Source: Echinicola jeungdonensis (GTDB lineage: Bacteria > Bacteroidota > Bacteroidia > Cytophagales > Cyclobacteriaceae). Taken from it: a DNA stretch of 64,000 bases. How positions within the stretch are numbered: position 1 is the first letter of the stretch; each line of letters begins with the position of its first letter. The DNA is taken from contig NZ_JAUFQT010000002.1 in NCBI RefSeq assembly GCF_030409905.1, positions 868,001 through 932,000 of the forward strand, read 5' to 3'. The notes under the pieces are model-generated. The model had not been told where the DNA came from and made no database searches. It saw only the letters and a list, made by a program, of their open reading frames with translations. This document shows positions 17,384 to 26,523 of this stretch, piece after piece. A program made the position numbers and the translations under genes.

Positions 17384-18166
17384 ATGAAAACCTCACCTAT
17401 ACCTACCTTTTTGGCCTTTGCCATATTGCTAACCTGGTTTGTTTTCAATACTTCAGCGTATTGCCAAAATGACACAACACAAACTAAAAGCTCAAATGAG
17501 GATTTGTCCAATAACAATTTCAGAAAGGGATATATGAGATTGGGCTTTATTGCCATTCCAAAAAGTGAAATGGATTATACCCTTTCCCCTTTTGACAATT
17601 TGCAAGCAGGAAGAACCGGTGCCGGTTTAGGATATACCCTGGAATTTGGAAGAAATTATTATTTCAACCACTCCGGACATAGCCTCATTAAATATGGACT
17701 GGATTGGACGGTCATTTCAATCAATTATTCCGAACTGGACTGGAGAGACTACTCAGAGGCCAGGCTAAATTCCGAAACAGATCAGGCTAAATTTCATTAT
17801 TTAAGTTTGGCTTCCAAACTAGGTCCTGTCCTATCAATTAACCCTATAGAAAAGTTGGTTTTGGATTTCCGAGTTCAAGTAGGTATCTCCTTTCATTCAA
17901 TGCTGGTGGATTATTACGAAGACAATAATGGAGATTCCTTTTCCTTAACCGGTGGTGAGGGCAGTCCACTTGAATCCATTTCCGAATTATCCATTTTTCC
18001 AAATCTTGGAATCACCATTAGGAGAAAATGGATAGGCTTTGCTATGGACTATTTCAAACAGACACCAAGATTAAACTACTCCTCCGAACTGGAAGGGGAA
18101 GGTACGGTGGACGTGCCCATTAGTACCAAGCAAATTAAAATGATCTTTTCTTTCAATTCCAAATGA
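17384..18166 (+). CDS. Exported protein, probable outer-membrane beta-barrel, unknown function
   Basis: 260 residues with a Sec signal (about 1-30, ending TSAYCQ). The mature part has alternating aromatic and hydrophobic residues typical of outer-membrane strands (YMRLGFIAIP, GAGLGYTLEFGRNYYF, KYGLDWTVISINYS, IRRKWIGFAMDYFKQTPRL). No specific family recognised. It begins a run of three exported-protein genes after the LuxR-type gene. Function unknown. Confidence 0.6.
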   Translation: MKTSPIPTFLAFAILLTWFVFNTSAYCQNDTTQTKSSNEDLSNNNFRKGYMRLGFIAIPKSEMDYTLSPFDNLQAGRTGAGLGYTLEFGRNYYFNHSGHSLIKYGLDWTVISINYSELDWRDYSEARLNSETDQAKFHYLSLASKLGPVLSINPIEKLVLDFRVQVGISFHSMLVDYYEDNNGDSFSLTGGEGSPLESISELSIFPNLGITIRRKWIGFAMDYFKQTPRLNYSSELEGEGTVDVPISTKQIKMIFSFNSK

Positions 18167-18298
18167 TCAGTTCCCTTAAAATCATTCTCCTTTGAATTTA
18201 TTTAAAAAGTTCAAGGAACACTTTACAATAAATGATTTAGAATAAGGAAAATTAATTATACGCCCAATTACTACACCCACTAATATAATACCTGCCCT

Positions 18299-19378
18299 AT
18301 GAAACCGCTATATAAATTAATCATTCCCTTCTACATGATAACCATTATAGGCTGTGTAGAAGATCCGGAACCCGTTTCTTCGGGGGAAACCCGAATAGAA
18401 GTATGGGATGCAACCCAATGGACATCAGGAACTCCCACTGGTGTACCCTCTAGTAATGCAACAGTAAGCCTTTACCGGTCACAAAAGGATTTTACCAATA
18501 ACAATCCATACACTCAAAGCCAAACCAATGCAAATGGCGTCGCCATCTTTAAAGGTCTTACGGTAGGAAATTACTTCTTGGAAGTTTCCAAAGGAGATAA
18601 AAGCAATTTGTTTCAAAAGTCTCCTGCTCCAATAAATGGGTATTACATGGGTTTAAAACCCATAGGAATCTTTCAATCTCAAGCTGAAATTAATTCGGCC
18701 ATGGAACAACCAGAAGCAAGTCCCGGAGATATAAAGTTTTTCGATCAAAATGCTGATGGTTTGATTAATGATTATGACAAAATTCCTCTTCCAACAGACC
18801 TGGTTTCCGTCCAACCAGGTTCCCAAAATGAAATTATGATCCATATTGGTTATAATTCAGGACAACGACTCCAGGAACAGGTACAAGTGGAGAATTATTT
18901 GAAGATAGGTAATAAGGAATACAGTCTTGATTACGGAAAAATTAATTATACCAATAAGTTAAACCCGGCGGGCTATGCCATGACATTAATGTTAGCCACT
19001 GATGGAACAAAGTTAAATATAGATAATAAAATACAATCTGAGGAAAATGGAACTTCCTATATAAAGGATTCTGAAATAGTATTGACCTTTTATTTTCACG
19101 CAACAGATTTTATGGGGCTTCCTTCAGGCACCTATATTAACAAAAGTCCCAAAAACCCATCAATAGCTTTAGGAACATGGGATGTAGGGGAATATTTCGA
19201 AACTAGACGTAATACGGATGGAACAATTGAGAACCTAGAGGATGGATTTTTTAGATCTGGTGAAGTCATTATTAATAGGTCATATGAAAATTATGAGATA
19301 ATAATTGATTGTACTGATAACAAGGGAAAAAAAGTTACCGGCTATTATAAAGGGAAGGTAAGCTATATGGATACCTGA
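18299..19378 (+). CDS. Surface lipoprotein with C-terminal domain shared with its downstream neighbour
   Basis: 359 residues. Lipoprotein signal with lipobox IIGC. Residues about 30-105 resemble a carboxypeptidase-regulatory or SpaA-like beta-sandwich (VSLYRSQKDF, NANGVAIFKGLTVGNYFLEV). DQNADGLINDYDKI is an EF-hand-like or dockerin-like calcium loop. The C-terminal third (IGNKEYSLDYG ... YEIIIDCTDNKGKKVTGYYK) is clearly related to the C-terminus of the lipoprotein split by the IS3 element. Likely exposed on the cell surface; ligand unknown. Confidence 0.65.
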   Translation: MKPLYKLIIPFYMITIIGCVEDPEPVSSGETRIEVWDATQWTSGTPTGVPSSNATVSLYRSQKDFTNNNPYTQSQTNANGVAIFKGLTVGNYFLEVSKGDKSNLFQKSPAPINGYYMGLKPIGIFQSQAEINSAMEQPEASPGDIKFFDQNADGLINDYDKIPLPTDLVSVQPGSQNEIMIHIGYNSGQRLQEQVQVENYLKIGNKEYSLDYGKINYTNKLNPAGYAMTLMLATDGTKLNIDNKIQSEENGTSYIKDSEIVLTFYFHATDFMGLPSGTYINKSPKNPSIALGTWDVGEYFETRRNTDGTIENLEDGFFRSGEVIINRSYENYEIIIDCTDNKGKKVTGYYKGKVSYMDT

Positions 19379-20653
19379 CATTTAAATTAAACAAGACTAA
19401 TTGTCCAGAAAAAAGATTATATGGTTCCGGATGGTAAGAAATAAAAAGAAAGCTTTAGTCTAATCCGCAATAAAAAATTGTAGCTAATATTAATTATTCC
19501 CAGGAACCTAGAAAATATAAATCATTCATATTGCTACTAATCTACCCAAAACCCCAAAGCTATGAAACCCATAAAAAACACCCCGCACCTATTCAGGAAT
19601 TGGTGGTTATTCCTCTTCCTGATCCTATCAGCTTGTCTTGATGCGGAAAAGCAGGATTCAAGAAAGGATTTTGATAATGATCAACCTGATTCTGAATTTG
19701 TAAAAGAAAATACCGTGATTATTTCGGACGAAAATTCTGAGTTGCTAAGCACTGAATCTGAAATAGAAAATGGGATATATAAGATTGAATTTTCTGGAAC
19801 AGTACCTGAAATCAAAGTTGATGATGTAATCGTTGGAGATGAAGAAGAAGGATTCCTCCGCAGGATAACAGGACTAGAAATAGACGGCAAAAAAGTGACC
19901 TTACAGACCAAGCAAGCCAATATGGAGGATATTTTCAAAAATGCCACCCTGGAATTTAATACCACCATTGCTGATAGCTCGGGAACTAATGATAAAACAT
20001 CTAACAGAATAAAAAGAAATTATTTAGCGGAAGGGGTTAGGGTATCCAATGATGGATTTTCCTATGACTTTTCCAATACAGTAATCTATCAGGAAGGACC
20101 TGTTACCTTTATGATCACAAAGGGAACGGCTAAATTTAATCCCAATTTTTCTTTCAAAGGCGAATATCAAGATGGTTTCCTATCATACCTCGAATTCAAA
20201 ACCGAAAACGCAAACCTGCTGGTCGATTGTGACTTGTCTCTAAATACAAATGCCAGCTTAGATATCTCTGATTTCAACAAGACTTTAGCAGATTATGATA
20301 TTCCTCTTACCGTTCCCGTTTATGGAATTCCGGTAAAAGTAATTGTAAACACACAATTGGTGGCCAGTTTTAGCGCAAATGTTGAAGCGGCCTTTGATAT
20401 CACAACTGGATTTACAGGGGATTATTTTTTATCTACCGGGGTAGAATATAAAAACGATAAATGGGACAGTAATTTTGATCTTAACCCAAAGCTAGTTTCC
20501 AAGCCCTTGAACAAAAGCGGTTCGGTCAATTTAGGGCAAAATTTAACAATTACCCCTAAAGTAAGCTTAAAATTCTTTGGTGTTTTGGGGCCGTATTGGA
20601 GTGTATACCTTTGACTGGACAATAAGTTAAGCTCTTTTCTTAAATTTGAAACA

Positions 20654-20971
20654 ATGAGTAATAGAGAAAGGAGAACATTTGACAAGGCCTTTAAAACGAT
20701 GGCCGTAGAGCTTCATTTGAATGGAAAAACAAGTACTGAAGTTGGAAGAGAACTTGGGATTGGACCAGACCTGGTCAGGCGTTGGGCCAGGGAATTTAAA
20801 GCAAGTGAATCCAGCAGCTTTCCCGGAAACGGGAAACAGCATCTAACAGAAGAAGAGAAAGAAATCCTTGCCTTGAAAAAAGCCCTGAAAGAAGCCGAAC
20901 TGGAGCGTGATATTCTAAAAAAGGCAGTAAGCATCTTTTCCAAGGGGGACAACAAATATTCCGGTTCATAA
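20654..20971 (+). CDS. IS3-family transposase OrfA
   Basis: A 105-residue DNA-binding subunit with a helix-turn-helix ([20 protein letters not shown]) and a C-terminal leucine-zipper-like helix ([20 protein letters not shown]). The slippery heptamer A AAA AAG lies in frame at 20917-20923. A -1 shift there joins the frame of orfB, giving the OrfAB fusion transposase. Alone, OrfA acts as a regulator in this family. Confidence 0.9.
   Translation: MSNRERRTFDKAFKTMAVELHLNGKTSTEVGRELGIGPDLVRRWAREFKASESSSFPGNGKQHLTEEEKEILALKKALKEAELERDILKKAVSIFSKGDNKYSGS
20917..20923 (+). other. Programmed -1 frameshift site, A6G
   Basis: The heptamer A AAA AAG is positioned correctly in the orfA zero frame (CTA AAA AAG). 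A slip of -1 continues into the orfB frame without a stop, as in most IS3 elements. Confidence 0.8.
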
Positions 20972-21003
20972 GGGCTCACAGGCACGAGTTTGCTGTTGAA
21001 AAG

Positions 21004-21825
21004 ATGTGCAGGGTTTTTAAAGTAAGCAGAAGCGGTTTTTATGGCTGGCTTAACCGAAAACCATCCAAATGTGCTGAGGAGCGAGAAGAAGTATCCAGGG
21101 AAATCCATAAAATCTATGCTGAAAGCAAGTGCCGGTATGGAAGTCCGAAGATAACCATTGAGCTTAGGGACAGGGGCTTTTCGGTGTCCAGGCCAAGGGT
21201 TGCCAGGATAATGAAAGCAAATGGGCTCAGGAGTGTGATATCGGGGAAGTTCAGTGTCTGTACCACTGAATCTAACCACAGTTTCAGAATCAGTCCGAAC
21301 CTGCTTAACAGGAACTTCAGCCCTGATGGCCCTGCAAAATCATGGGTATCGGACATTACCTACATCTGGACAGAAGAGGGATGGCTTTACCTGACCATGA
21401 TCATGGACCTGTATGACCGTAAGATAATCGGATGGTCGATGTCCACCACCATGCATGCCGGGGCAACAGTTATACCGGCATGGCGAATGGCACAGATCAA
21501 CAGGCCTTTTTTCAGAGACCTGGTTTTCCATTCAGACAGGGGCGTACAATATGCCTGCGGTGAATTCAAGAATGAACTCGATTCTGAAAAGGTGAGGCAG
21601 AGCATGAGCAGAAAAGGAAACTGCTGGGACAATGCAGTAGCTGAAAACTTCTTCAAAATCCTGAAATCGGAAACAGGATACCGTAAATACGGATCAGTAA
21701 TGCAAGCAAAACAGGAAATTTTCGAATTTATTGAAATCTGGTACAATAGGAACAGGAGACACTCCTCACTTGGGTACCTATCACCTGATCAGTTCGGAAA
21801 AACCAACAAAAAAATTACCGTATAA
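21004..21825 (+). CDS. IS3-family transposase OrfB, DDE catalytic subunit
   Basis: Integrase-core transposase. The HTH_21 region ([35 protein letters not shown]) precedes the DDE core: first Asp in WVSDITYIW, second in [10 protein letters not shown], Glu in [16 protein letters not shown]. The frame is open upstream to 20923, encoding a segment ending [14 protein letters not shown], which is only translated through the -1 frameshift from orfA. The ATG at 21004 is therefore nominal. No damage is seen. Confidence 0.9.
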   Translation: MCRVFKVSRSGFYGWLNRKPSKCAEEREEVSREIHKIYAESKCRYGSPKITIELRDRGFSVSRPRVARIMKANGLRSVISGKFSVCTTESNHSFRISPNLLNRNFSPDGPAKSWVSDITYIWTEEGWLYLTMIMDLYDRKIIGWSMSTTMHAGATVIPAWRMAQINRPFFRDLVFHSDRGVQYACGEFKNELDSEKVRQSMSRKGNCWDNAVAENFFKILKSETGYRKYGSVMQAKQEIFEFIEIWYNRNRRHSSLGYLSPDQFGKTNKKITV

Positions 21826-22956
21826 AGACTGACCTCGAAATTGTCAGGGTGATTTTTTTTTCAATATCGCACTGACAATTTGAGGAGCCCGCGGCAGGCG
21901 TTATTATATTAACATAGAGCTTAATCATTTGTCCAGTTTTTTGTTGCAAATCCATATTGTATCCCAAAAGCTACTGAGGATTTCAGCTTTAAAATTGCCT
22001 CCCCCTCATTGGATTGGGATTCAAACCTGAAAGCTGGTGTGGATATTACAACAGGAGTTGACATAACTATTTTTGGTTATTCAAAGTCCATTTATTCAGT
22101 ACCTTATAGACATGAGAAAGTCATCTGGAATGCTCCCGACAGTTTATTCATGCTGTCTGGCAATGATCAAGAAGGAACACAGGGCATGTCGCTCACTGAG
22201 CCACTAAAAGTTAAGGTAACCGATAATTTGAACAATCCACTTAGTGATATACCTGTATACTTTAATGTGACCAAGGGAGGGGGAAAAGTGGATAATCAAA
22301 GCATAATGACAGACGAACAGGGAGTAGCGGAAGTTCTCTGGACTTTGGGCTATGAAAGTGAAGATCAAACCGTGGATGTGGTAATTAAAAATGCTGATGG
22401 ATTATTGATAAGTCCTTCATTGGAATTTAATGCTACCTCAGAAGGAAACAAAGAGAATTTTCTAAGAATTGGGGATAAAGAATACAGTCTTTCGGATGGT
22501 ATTCTTAATGAAGAAGGAAGTTTGATTGATGATGATGGAAATGAATTTGGAAATGAAATAGTTTTAACATTAGTATCAGAGGGGATAAGTATCCTTATTA
22601 GTGATATACATGATTACGAAGAAAAACCACCTGGATTAAGGGTTATGCCTGACTTATTGGGATCTGGACAAATTTTGTATTTCGAAATTGCATCATCCAG
22701 TTATACAGAGCTGACTGAAGGAGTATATACTCCACATGATAAGCGTTTTCCAAAAGCAAATACCTTTATATTTTGTGAATATACAGAAAACTGGAATGAA
22801 GAGCTTGAAAGCAAGGAGGGATGGAAGATAGTTAATTCAGGAAAACTAGTCGTAAGGAAAGTTGATGAAATCTATGAATTAATTATTGATTGTACTAATG
22901 AAAATGGGGAGAAAATTATAGGATATTATAAAGCCCCACTAAAATGGCAAAATTGA

Positions 22957-23923
22957 TCATCCCCCCGTTGTCCCGTCAGCTGTGCTACGCCACGGCGCAC
23001 AGGTGCGGGACAACTGACCCTGGTTAAAATTTAGAGTGCTAAAAACCAAACTTCCATGGTGCCAAGGCTCGGTTCTTTACTTAATACTAGAGTTGAAAGC
23101 TCTTTGGCCGCATTTAACCCGGTTTTCTTATTCATAGTGACCTCTATATTTGCCCTTATCATTAAAACCGGACTTACAGCTTATGGTGAAATGCCCAAGA
23201 GGCGGCAGCAGAGTAAAAATATCTTCTTGGTGAGGGAAACCAAATTGTTTTCCCTCACTAAAAAAACCAAAGCCTTTATTCCACATAAAGACAATGGGTT
23301 TCTTTAACTTAAAAAATCCTCAGACTTTTTTTATAATCTTCCTTAAAACATTTTCATTTTCTCCAGTCTGGAGATTGGTTATATAAAAGCTCCAAGGCTG
23401 TTTGCCATGATAGATCGAAGACTTAAACCAACTCATCCTTCTATGTGACCTATGTCCCTATGTGGGATCCAAGCCAGTTTTTTCTTATCAAGTTTTTATA
23501 AAAGAATAATATTAAGATTTTCAAAAAGATAAATCAGTACAAGGTATCAGGTACAATGTATCTTGTCTTTGTACTCCGATTAGATGAAATTTTGAGGAGG
23601 ACCTTACAGGGTTCAAAACTTAGCATTTTGCCAAAGAAAACAATCCAGTGATTTGGATCCTAACTTATAAAAATCTTCAGACTTTCTTAAATAATCAAAT
23701 CATCCTTAAAACACTTTCGTTTACCCCAGTCTTGAGACTGGGTACAGGAAGGTCCAAGTCAGAGACTTGAACCAACCCTCCTATGTGACCTATGTCCCTA
23801 TGTGGTTAAAAAAATCCTCTATGTTTCCAATTCACCTATGCGGTAAAACAAAAAAATCCCCTCCAATTCAAAAAATCGACTTGGAGGGGGAGCTGTCAGT
23901 CAGTTAAAAAAGAATTTACAAAC
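22957..23923. repeat. Long non-coding region with a palindrome and an imperfect direct repeat
   Basis: Nearly 1 kb without a credible gene. A GC-rich palindrome lies at 22967-23014 (GTTGTCCCG ... CGGGACAAC). Two related blocks, 23311-23465 and 23668-23805, share 25 identical bases at 23441-23465 and 23781-23805 (core TATGTGACCTATGTCCCTAT) and a second core, CCTTAAAACA, near 23341 and 23704. The short frame at 23056-23307 looks spurious. The region reads as an interspersed-repeat graveyard. Confidence 0.6.
23851..23889 (-). terminator. Rho-independent terminator of the metal-uptake operon
   Basis: Stem TCCCCTCCAA / TTGGAGGGG around 23857-23888 with an A tract to the left that reads as a U run on the minus strand. 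It lies about 35 nt beyond the stop of the DUF4198-like gene. Confidence 0.75.
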
Positions 23924-24637
23924 CTATCTTTCAATGCTTTGCGTGGCACATCTCCAGATAAATTGATAAGGAGCTCCATGATGTTCACCAGAGGTTTCTT
24001 GGGTATAAGTAGCTTCAATAATATATTGTCCTTTCCAAGGTGTTTCAATGCTCAATTCCCCATTTTCATCAGACTCAAATTCTTTTGTCCAACCTTTTGG
24101 GCTTACTGCTGCAACTTTTACCTCGGCTTTTGGAGAGCCCTTGAAGAACGTCTTAAATTCAAGTTCCTTCTTCAGACTTTTCTTTGCTGGAGTAGTCAAA
24201 AGTAATGCCAGATCAGTTTTTTCCCCCTTTAACTCTATTGCTTTGGAATCTCCAACACAAACCTGGGTTGCTGTATTGAATTGATACAGGTAATCTCCAC
24301 CTAAATCTTTGGCTGAATGGCTTATTTGCAAACGGTAAATTCCGTCCATTTCTGGGGTAAATTTGGCTTTAAAATGATCTTCTGCCGCTGCGGTTTCCAA
24401 TTCCGTTTTTTCACCGTTTGGCCCCACTAGCCAAAGTTTGAAATCTTTGACATCAGAGTACCAATCGGCCACATCCTCTATCATTCCTTCCTCATATTCC
24501 CCATAATAAATTTTGACTTCCTGCTCATACCCTTTCTTTCCCGACATTTCAGTTTCGATCCAAAGGGCATGGGCCATCACCTGACCAAGGTTTAACAAAA
24601 GGCCAATGGCCAACAACAAGCTAAATTTGATTTTCAT
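23924..24637 (-). CDS. DUF4198-like periplasmic protein
   Basis: 237 residues with a Sec signal ending VMAHALWIE, which leaves a His close to the mature N-terminus. The rest is two beta-sandwich parts (FKLWLVGPNGEKTELET, GIYRLQISHSAKDLGGDYLY, AEVKVAAVSPKGWTKEFESD, WKGQYIIEATYTQETSGEHH). DUF4198 proteins accompany transition-metal uptake genes in many bacteria. Here it closes an operon with a TonB receptor and a PepSY protein, so a periplasmic metal- or siderophore-binding role is likely but unproven. Confidence 0.75.
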   Translation of the reverse strand: MKIKFSLLLAIGLLLNLGQVMAHALWIETEMSGKKGYEQEVKIYYGEYEEGMIEDVADWYSDVKDFKLWLVGPNGEKTELETAAAEDHFKAKFTPEMDGIYRLQISHSAKDLGGDYLYQFNTATQVCVGDSKAIELKGEKTDLALLLTTPAKKSLKKELEFKTFFKGSPKAEVKVAAVSPKGWTKEFESDENGELSIETPWKGQYIIEATYTQETSGEHHGAPYQFIWRCATQSIER

Positions 24638-24652
24638 GTTTAATCGAATCTT

Positions 24653-24982
24653 TTAATGGTTTTTAAATAATTCCTGAACTTGTAATTGCAAATGAGCCTC
24701 TATCAATAATCCTTTGAGTTGATAAAATTCCTCTTCCTTAAGGGTTAATTGGATATTTGTGTGGAATGTTTCTACAATGATCGGGTCAATACCATCATAA
24801 AATGGCTTGTGATCTTCCTCAAATTCAAGTTCCTCCAAATACCTGCAAAATCCATTAAAATCCTTTTGTTCAAAACTTACCATGCACTGTCCAAACATCA
24901 TCCCAACCCTTTGGCATTCAGTACAACGGGTCAACACAAAATCATCTTTCTGAAGAATTATTTCTGGTTTACATTGGCTCAT
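24653..24982 (-). CDS. Small cysteine-containing protein, DUF6686-like
   Basis: 109 residues, cytoplasmic, with MSQCKPEI at the start and LTRCTECQRVGMMFGQCMVSF, a CxxC pair plus a third Cys. The C-terminal half is helical (NIQLTLKEEEFYQLKGLLIE). From memory this resembles the DUF6686 proteins found beside PepSY and TonB receptor genes in Bacteroidota. It lies 15 nt before the DUF4198-like gene. A metal-sensing or chaperone role is possible; function unknown. Confidence 0.65.
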   Translation of the reverse strand: MSQCKPEIILQKDDFVLTRCTECQRVGMMFGQCMVSFEQKDFNGFCRYLEELEFEEDHKPFYDGIDPIIVETFHTNIQLTLKEEEFYQLKGLLIEAHLQLQVQELFKNH

Positions 24983-25125
24983 GGTCGCTTTTAATTCTGC
25001 TTTACATTTAAATAATTGCCTGTGGATGGGTAGGGTTTAAAATGTAATTGTCTAAAATTCCGACCGATTACGCACCCCATCCCATTTCACAGGACTTAAT
25101 ATTTTTCAGTTTATGTTATACATTT

Positions 25126-26433
25126 TTATGAGACAGGGATTCTGGATTTTTGTTGGCCTAATTGCCTGTCTGACCTTATGTTTTTGTAAGGACTTCCCTG
25201 TGGCTTTCCCTTCTTTTTCTTTTTAGCTTTTTTCTTTTTCCTTCCCCACCAGACCAAAAAACCTGTAACTGGAAGACTTGCACAGATCAGGCTGACAAAA
25301 AAAGCCAAGGTCTTTCCTGGCAAACCTGCAATGGCCCCAACATGGATATCATAATTCATCCGGTATATTTTCTCGCCAACTGAAGCCTCCTCAAACTTTT
25401 CCTGGTAAACTCCTCCCCCATTCTGGATTTCTTCAAGGGAGTATTGATCGAAGAAACGGAATTGCCTTTTGTAATAGGTTCCATAATTCGGGTTATATAT
25501 TACCCTAATAGGGTCGGTTTTCTCATGGGCAAACTCCACTTGGATTTGGGCATTGGGATCAGGATACTCCTTTTTCATCTGCTGCCAAATCATATCCTCC
25601 GCGCTGGCATTGAAAGGTAAGTCCACAAGGGTACTATCGGAAGATGGCTTGGTAACTTCTTCCAGTGATTGACCTGCAGTCAAAGTAAAAAAGTAAGCCT
25701 TTTTGAACCATTGAAATCCCCAGACAAGTCCAGTCAAAGAAAGTACCAAAGCAAAAACAAGGGCATAAAAACCCAACACATTATGTAGGTCATAATTGAC
25801 CCTTTTAAAGCTGGCCTTCCATTTGATTTTAAAACTTTTATTGACATTGGATTTTTTAAGATTTTTGGGCCACCACATTATCAATCCAGATATCAACAGT
25901 ACGACAAAAATCAATACCGAGCTGGCCACAAAAGGTTGTCCAATAGCAGGGGGCAACCAAAAGTAAAAATGTCCCATCAACACAATTCTGAAAAAATCAT
26001 GGCTAAGGATTTTTTCATGAAGTACTTTGCCGTTATAAGGGTCCATATATACCATCGTATAACCATAATCCTTATCAGAATAAGCCGCAATGGCTGCTTT
26101 ACCCTTTCCAGGATAATTGATCCCAAAAATGGTAGGAACCGCTCCATGCTCCCTTTGGACAAAATCTTTTGATATACTTTTGAGCACAGAAGGGGGCTTC
26201 ATTGGCAAATTCCGGGCTTCAACAAATTGATAGCTTTGGGTGAAGCTTCGGATTTCCTTTTCAAAAACATAAATGCAGCCCGTAATGCTGATTATAAATA
26301 CCACTATCCCAGAAATCAGACCCAACCACAAATGCAACCAGTCATTCACCCTGCGAAAACCCGACTTTTTGGAGGGCTTCTTTTTTTGAAGGCAGGGCTT
26401 ATGTTCCAGTTTTTTCTTATAGAATAATTTCAT
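25126..26433 (-). CDS. PepSY-associated transmembrane protein
   Basis: 435 residues with four membrane helices typical of PepSY_TM proteins. FRRVNDWLHLWLGLISGIVV gives the first helix, HVGAIAGLPGKTLAFFVSLI the last, and the intervening periplasmic parts carry PepSY-like segments (YMDPYNGKVLHEKILSH). Conserved His residues in the helices may bind haem or act in ferric reduction, as proposed for FoxB-like members. The C-terminus is a basic tail rich in Lys. It is 90 nt downstream of the TonB siderophore receptor gene and probably reduces or releases the imported metal. Confidence 0.85.
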   Translation of the reverse strand: MKLFYKKKLEHKPCLQKKKPSKKSGFRRVNDWLHLWLGLISGIVVFIISITGCIYVFEKEIRSFTQSYQFVEARNLPMKPPSVLKSISKDFVQREHGAVPTIFGINYPGKGKAAIAAYSDKDYGYTMVYMDPYNGKVLHEKILSHDFFRIVLMGHFYFWLPPAIGQPFVASSVLIFVVLLISGLIMWWPKNLKKSNVNKSFKIKWKASFKRVNYDLHNVLGFYALVFALVLSLTGLVWGFQWFKKAYFFTLTAGQSLEEVTKPSSDSTLVDLPFNASAEDMIWQQMKKEYPDPNAQIQVEFAHEKTDPIRVIYNPNYGTYYKRQFRFFDQYSLEEIQNGGGVYQEKFEEASVGEKIYRMNYDIHVGAIAGLPGKTLAFFVSLICASLPVTGFLVWWGRKKKKAKKKKKGKPQGSPYKNIRSDRQLGQQKSRIPVS

Positions 26434-26523
26434 AGAGATTACAAGAGATATCTTTTCAGCAAACGGACTACTTAAACACTAATTGGAAAATCATCGCCTC
26501 CTCAACCAAGGCCTTACTCTATA

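Larger units (their letters stand above)
20613..21937 (+). mobile_element. IS3-family insertion sequence, about 1.33 kb
   Basis: Imperfect terminal inverted repeats ACTGGACAATAAGTTAAGCT (from 20614) and the complement of the end at 21937 match in 18 of 22 positions. A TTT on each side (20610-20612 and 21938-21940) is a likely 3-bp target duplication in an original T5 tract; removing the element and one copy restores the host reading frame. It carries overlapping orfA and orfB with a frameshift signal. Both ORFs are intact, so the copy may be active. Confidence 0.88.
19562..22956 (+). pseudogene. Lipoprotein gene with Ig-like domain, interrupted by an IS3 element
   Basis: The left part (19562-20612) encodes a lipoprotein signal with LSAC and about 350 residues, but hits a stop two bases inside the element (Val-Tyr-Leu-stop). 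The right part resumes after 21940 in the same frame. Removing the IS and one copy of the TTT target repeat restores a continuous 689-codon frame across the junction (V-Y-L-F-V-A-N-P). The right part holds a bacterial Ig-like (Big_1) segment (LKVKVTDNLNNPLSDIPVYF, MTDEQGVAEVLWTLGYE) and the C-terminal domain shared with the preceding gene. The disruption therefore removes the Ig-like and C-terminal domains. The upstream piece may still be made and exported. Confidence 0.85.

Noticed and set aside
23056..23307. 83-codon open frame in the repeat region
   Set aside because: No family, sits in repeat-rich DNA, and its basic, low-complexity C-terminus looks like translated non-coding sequence.
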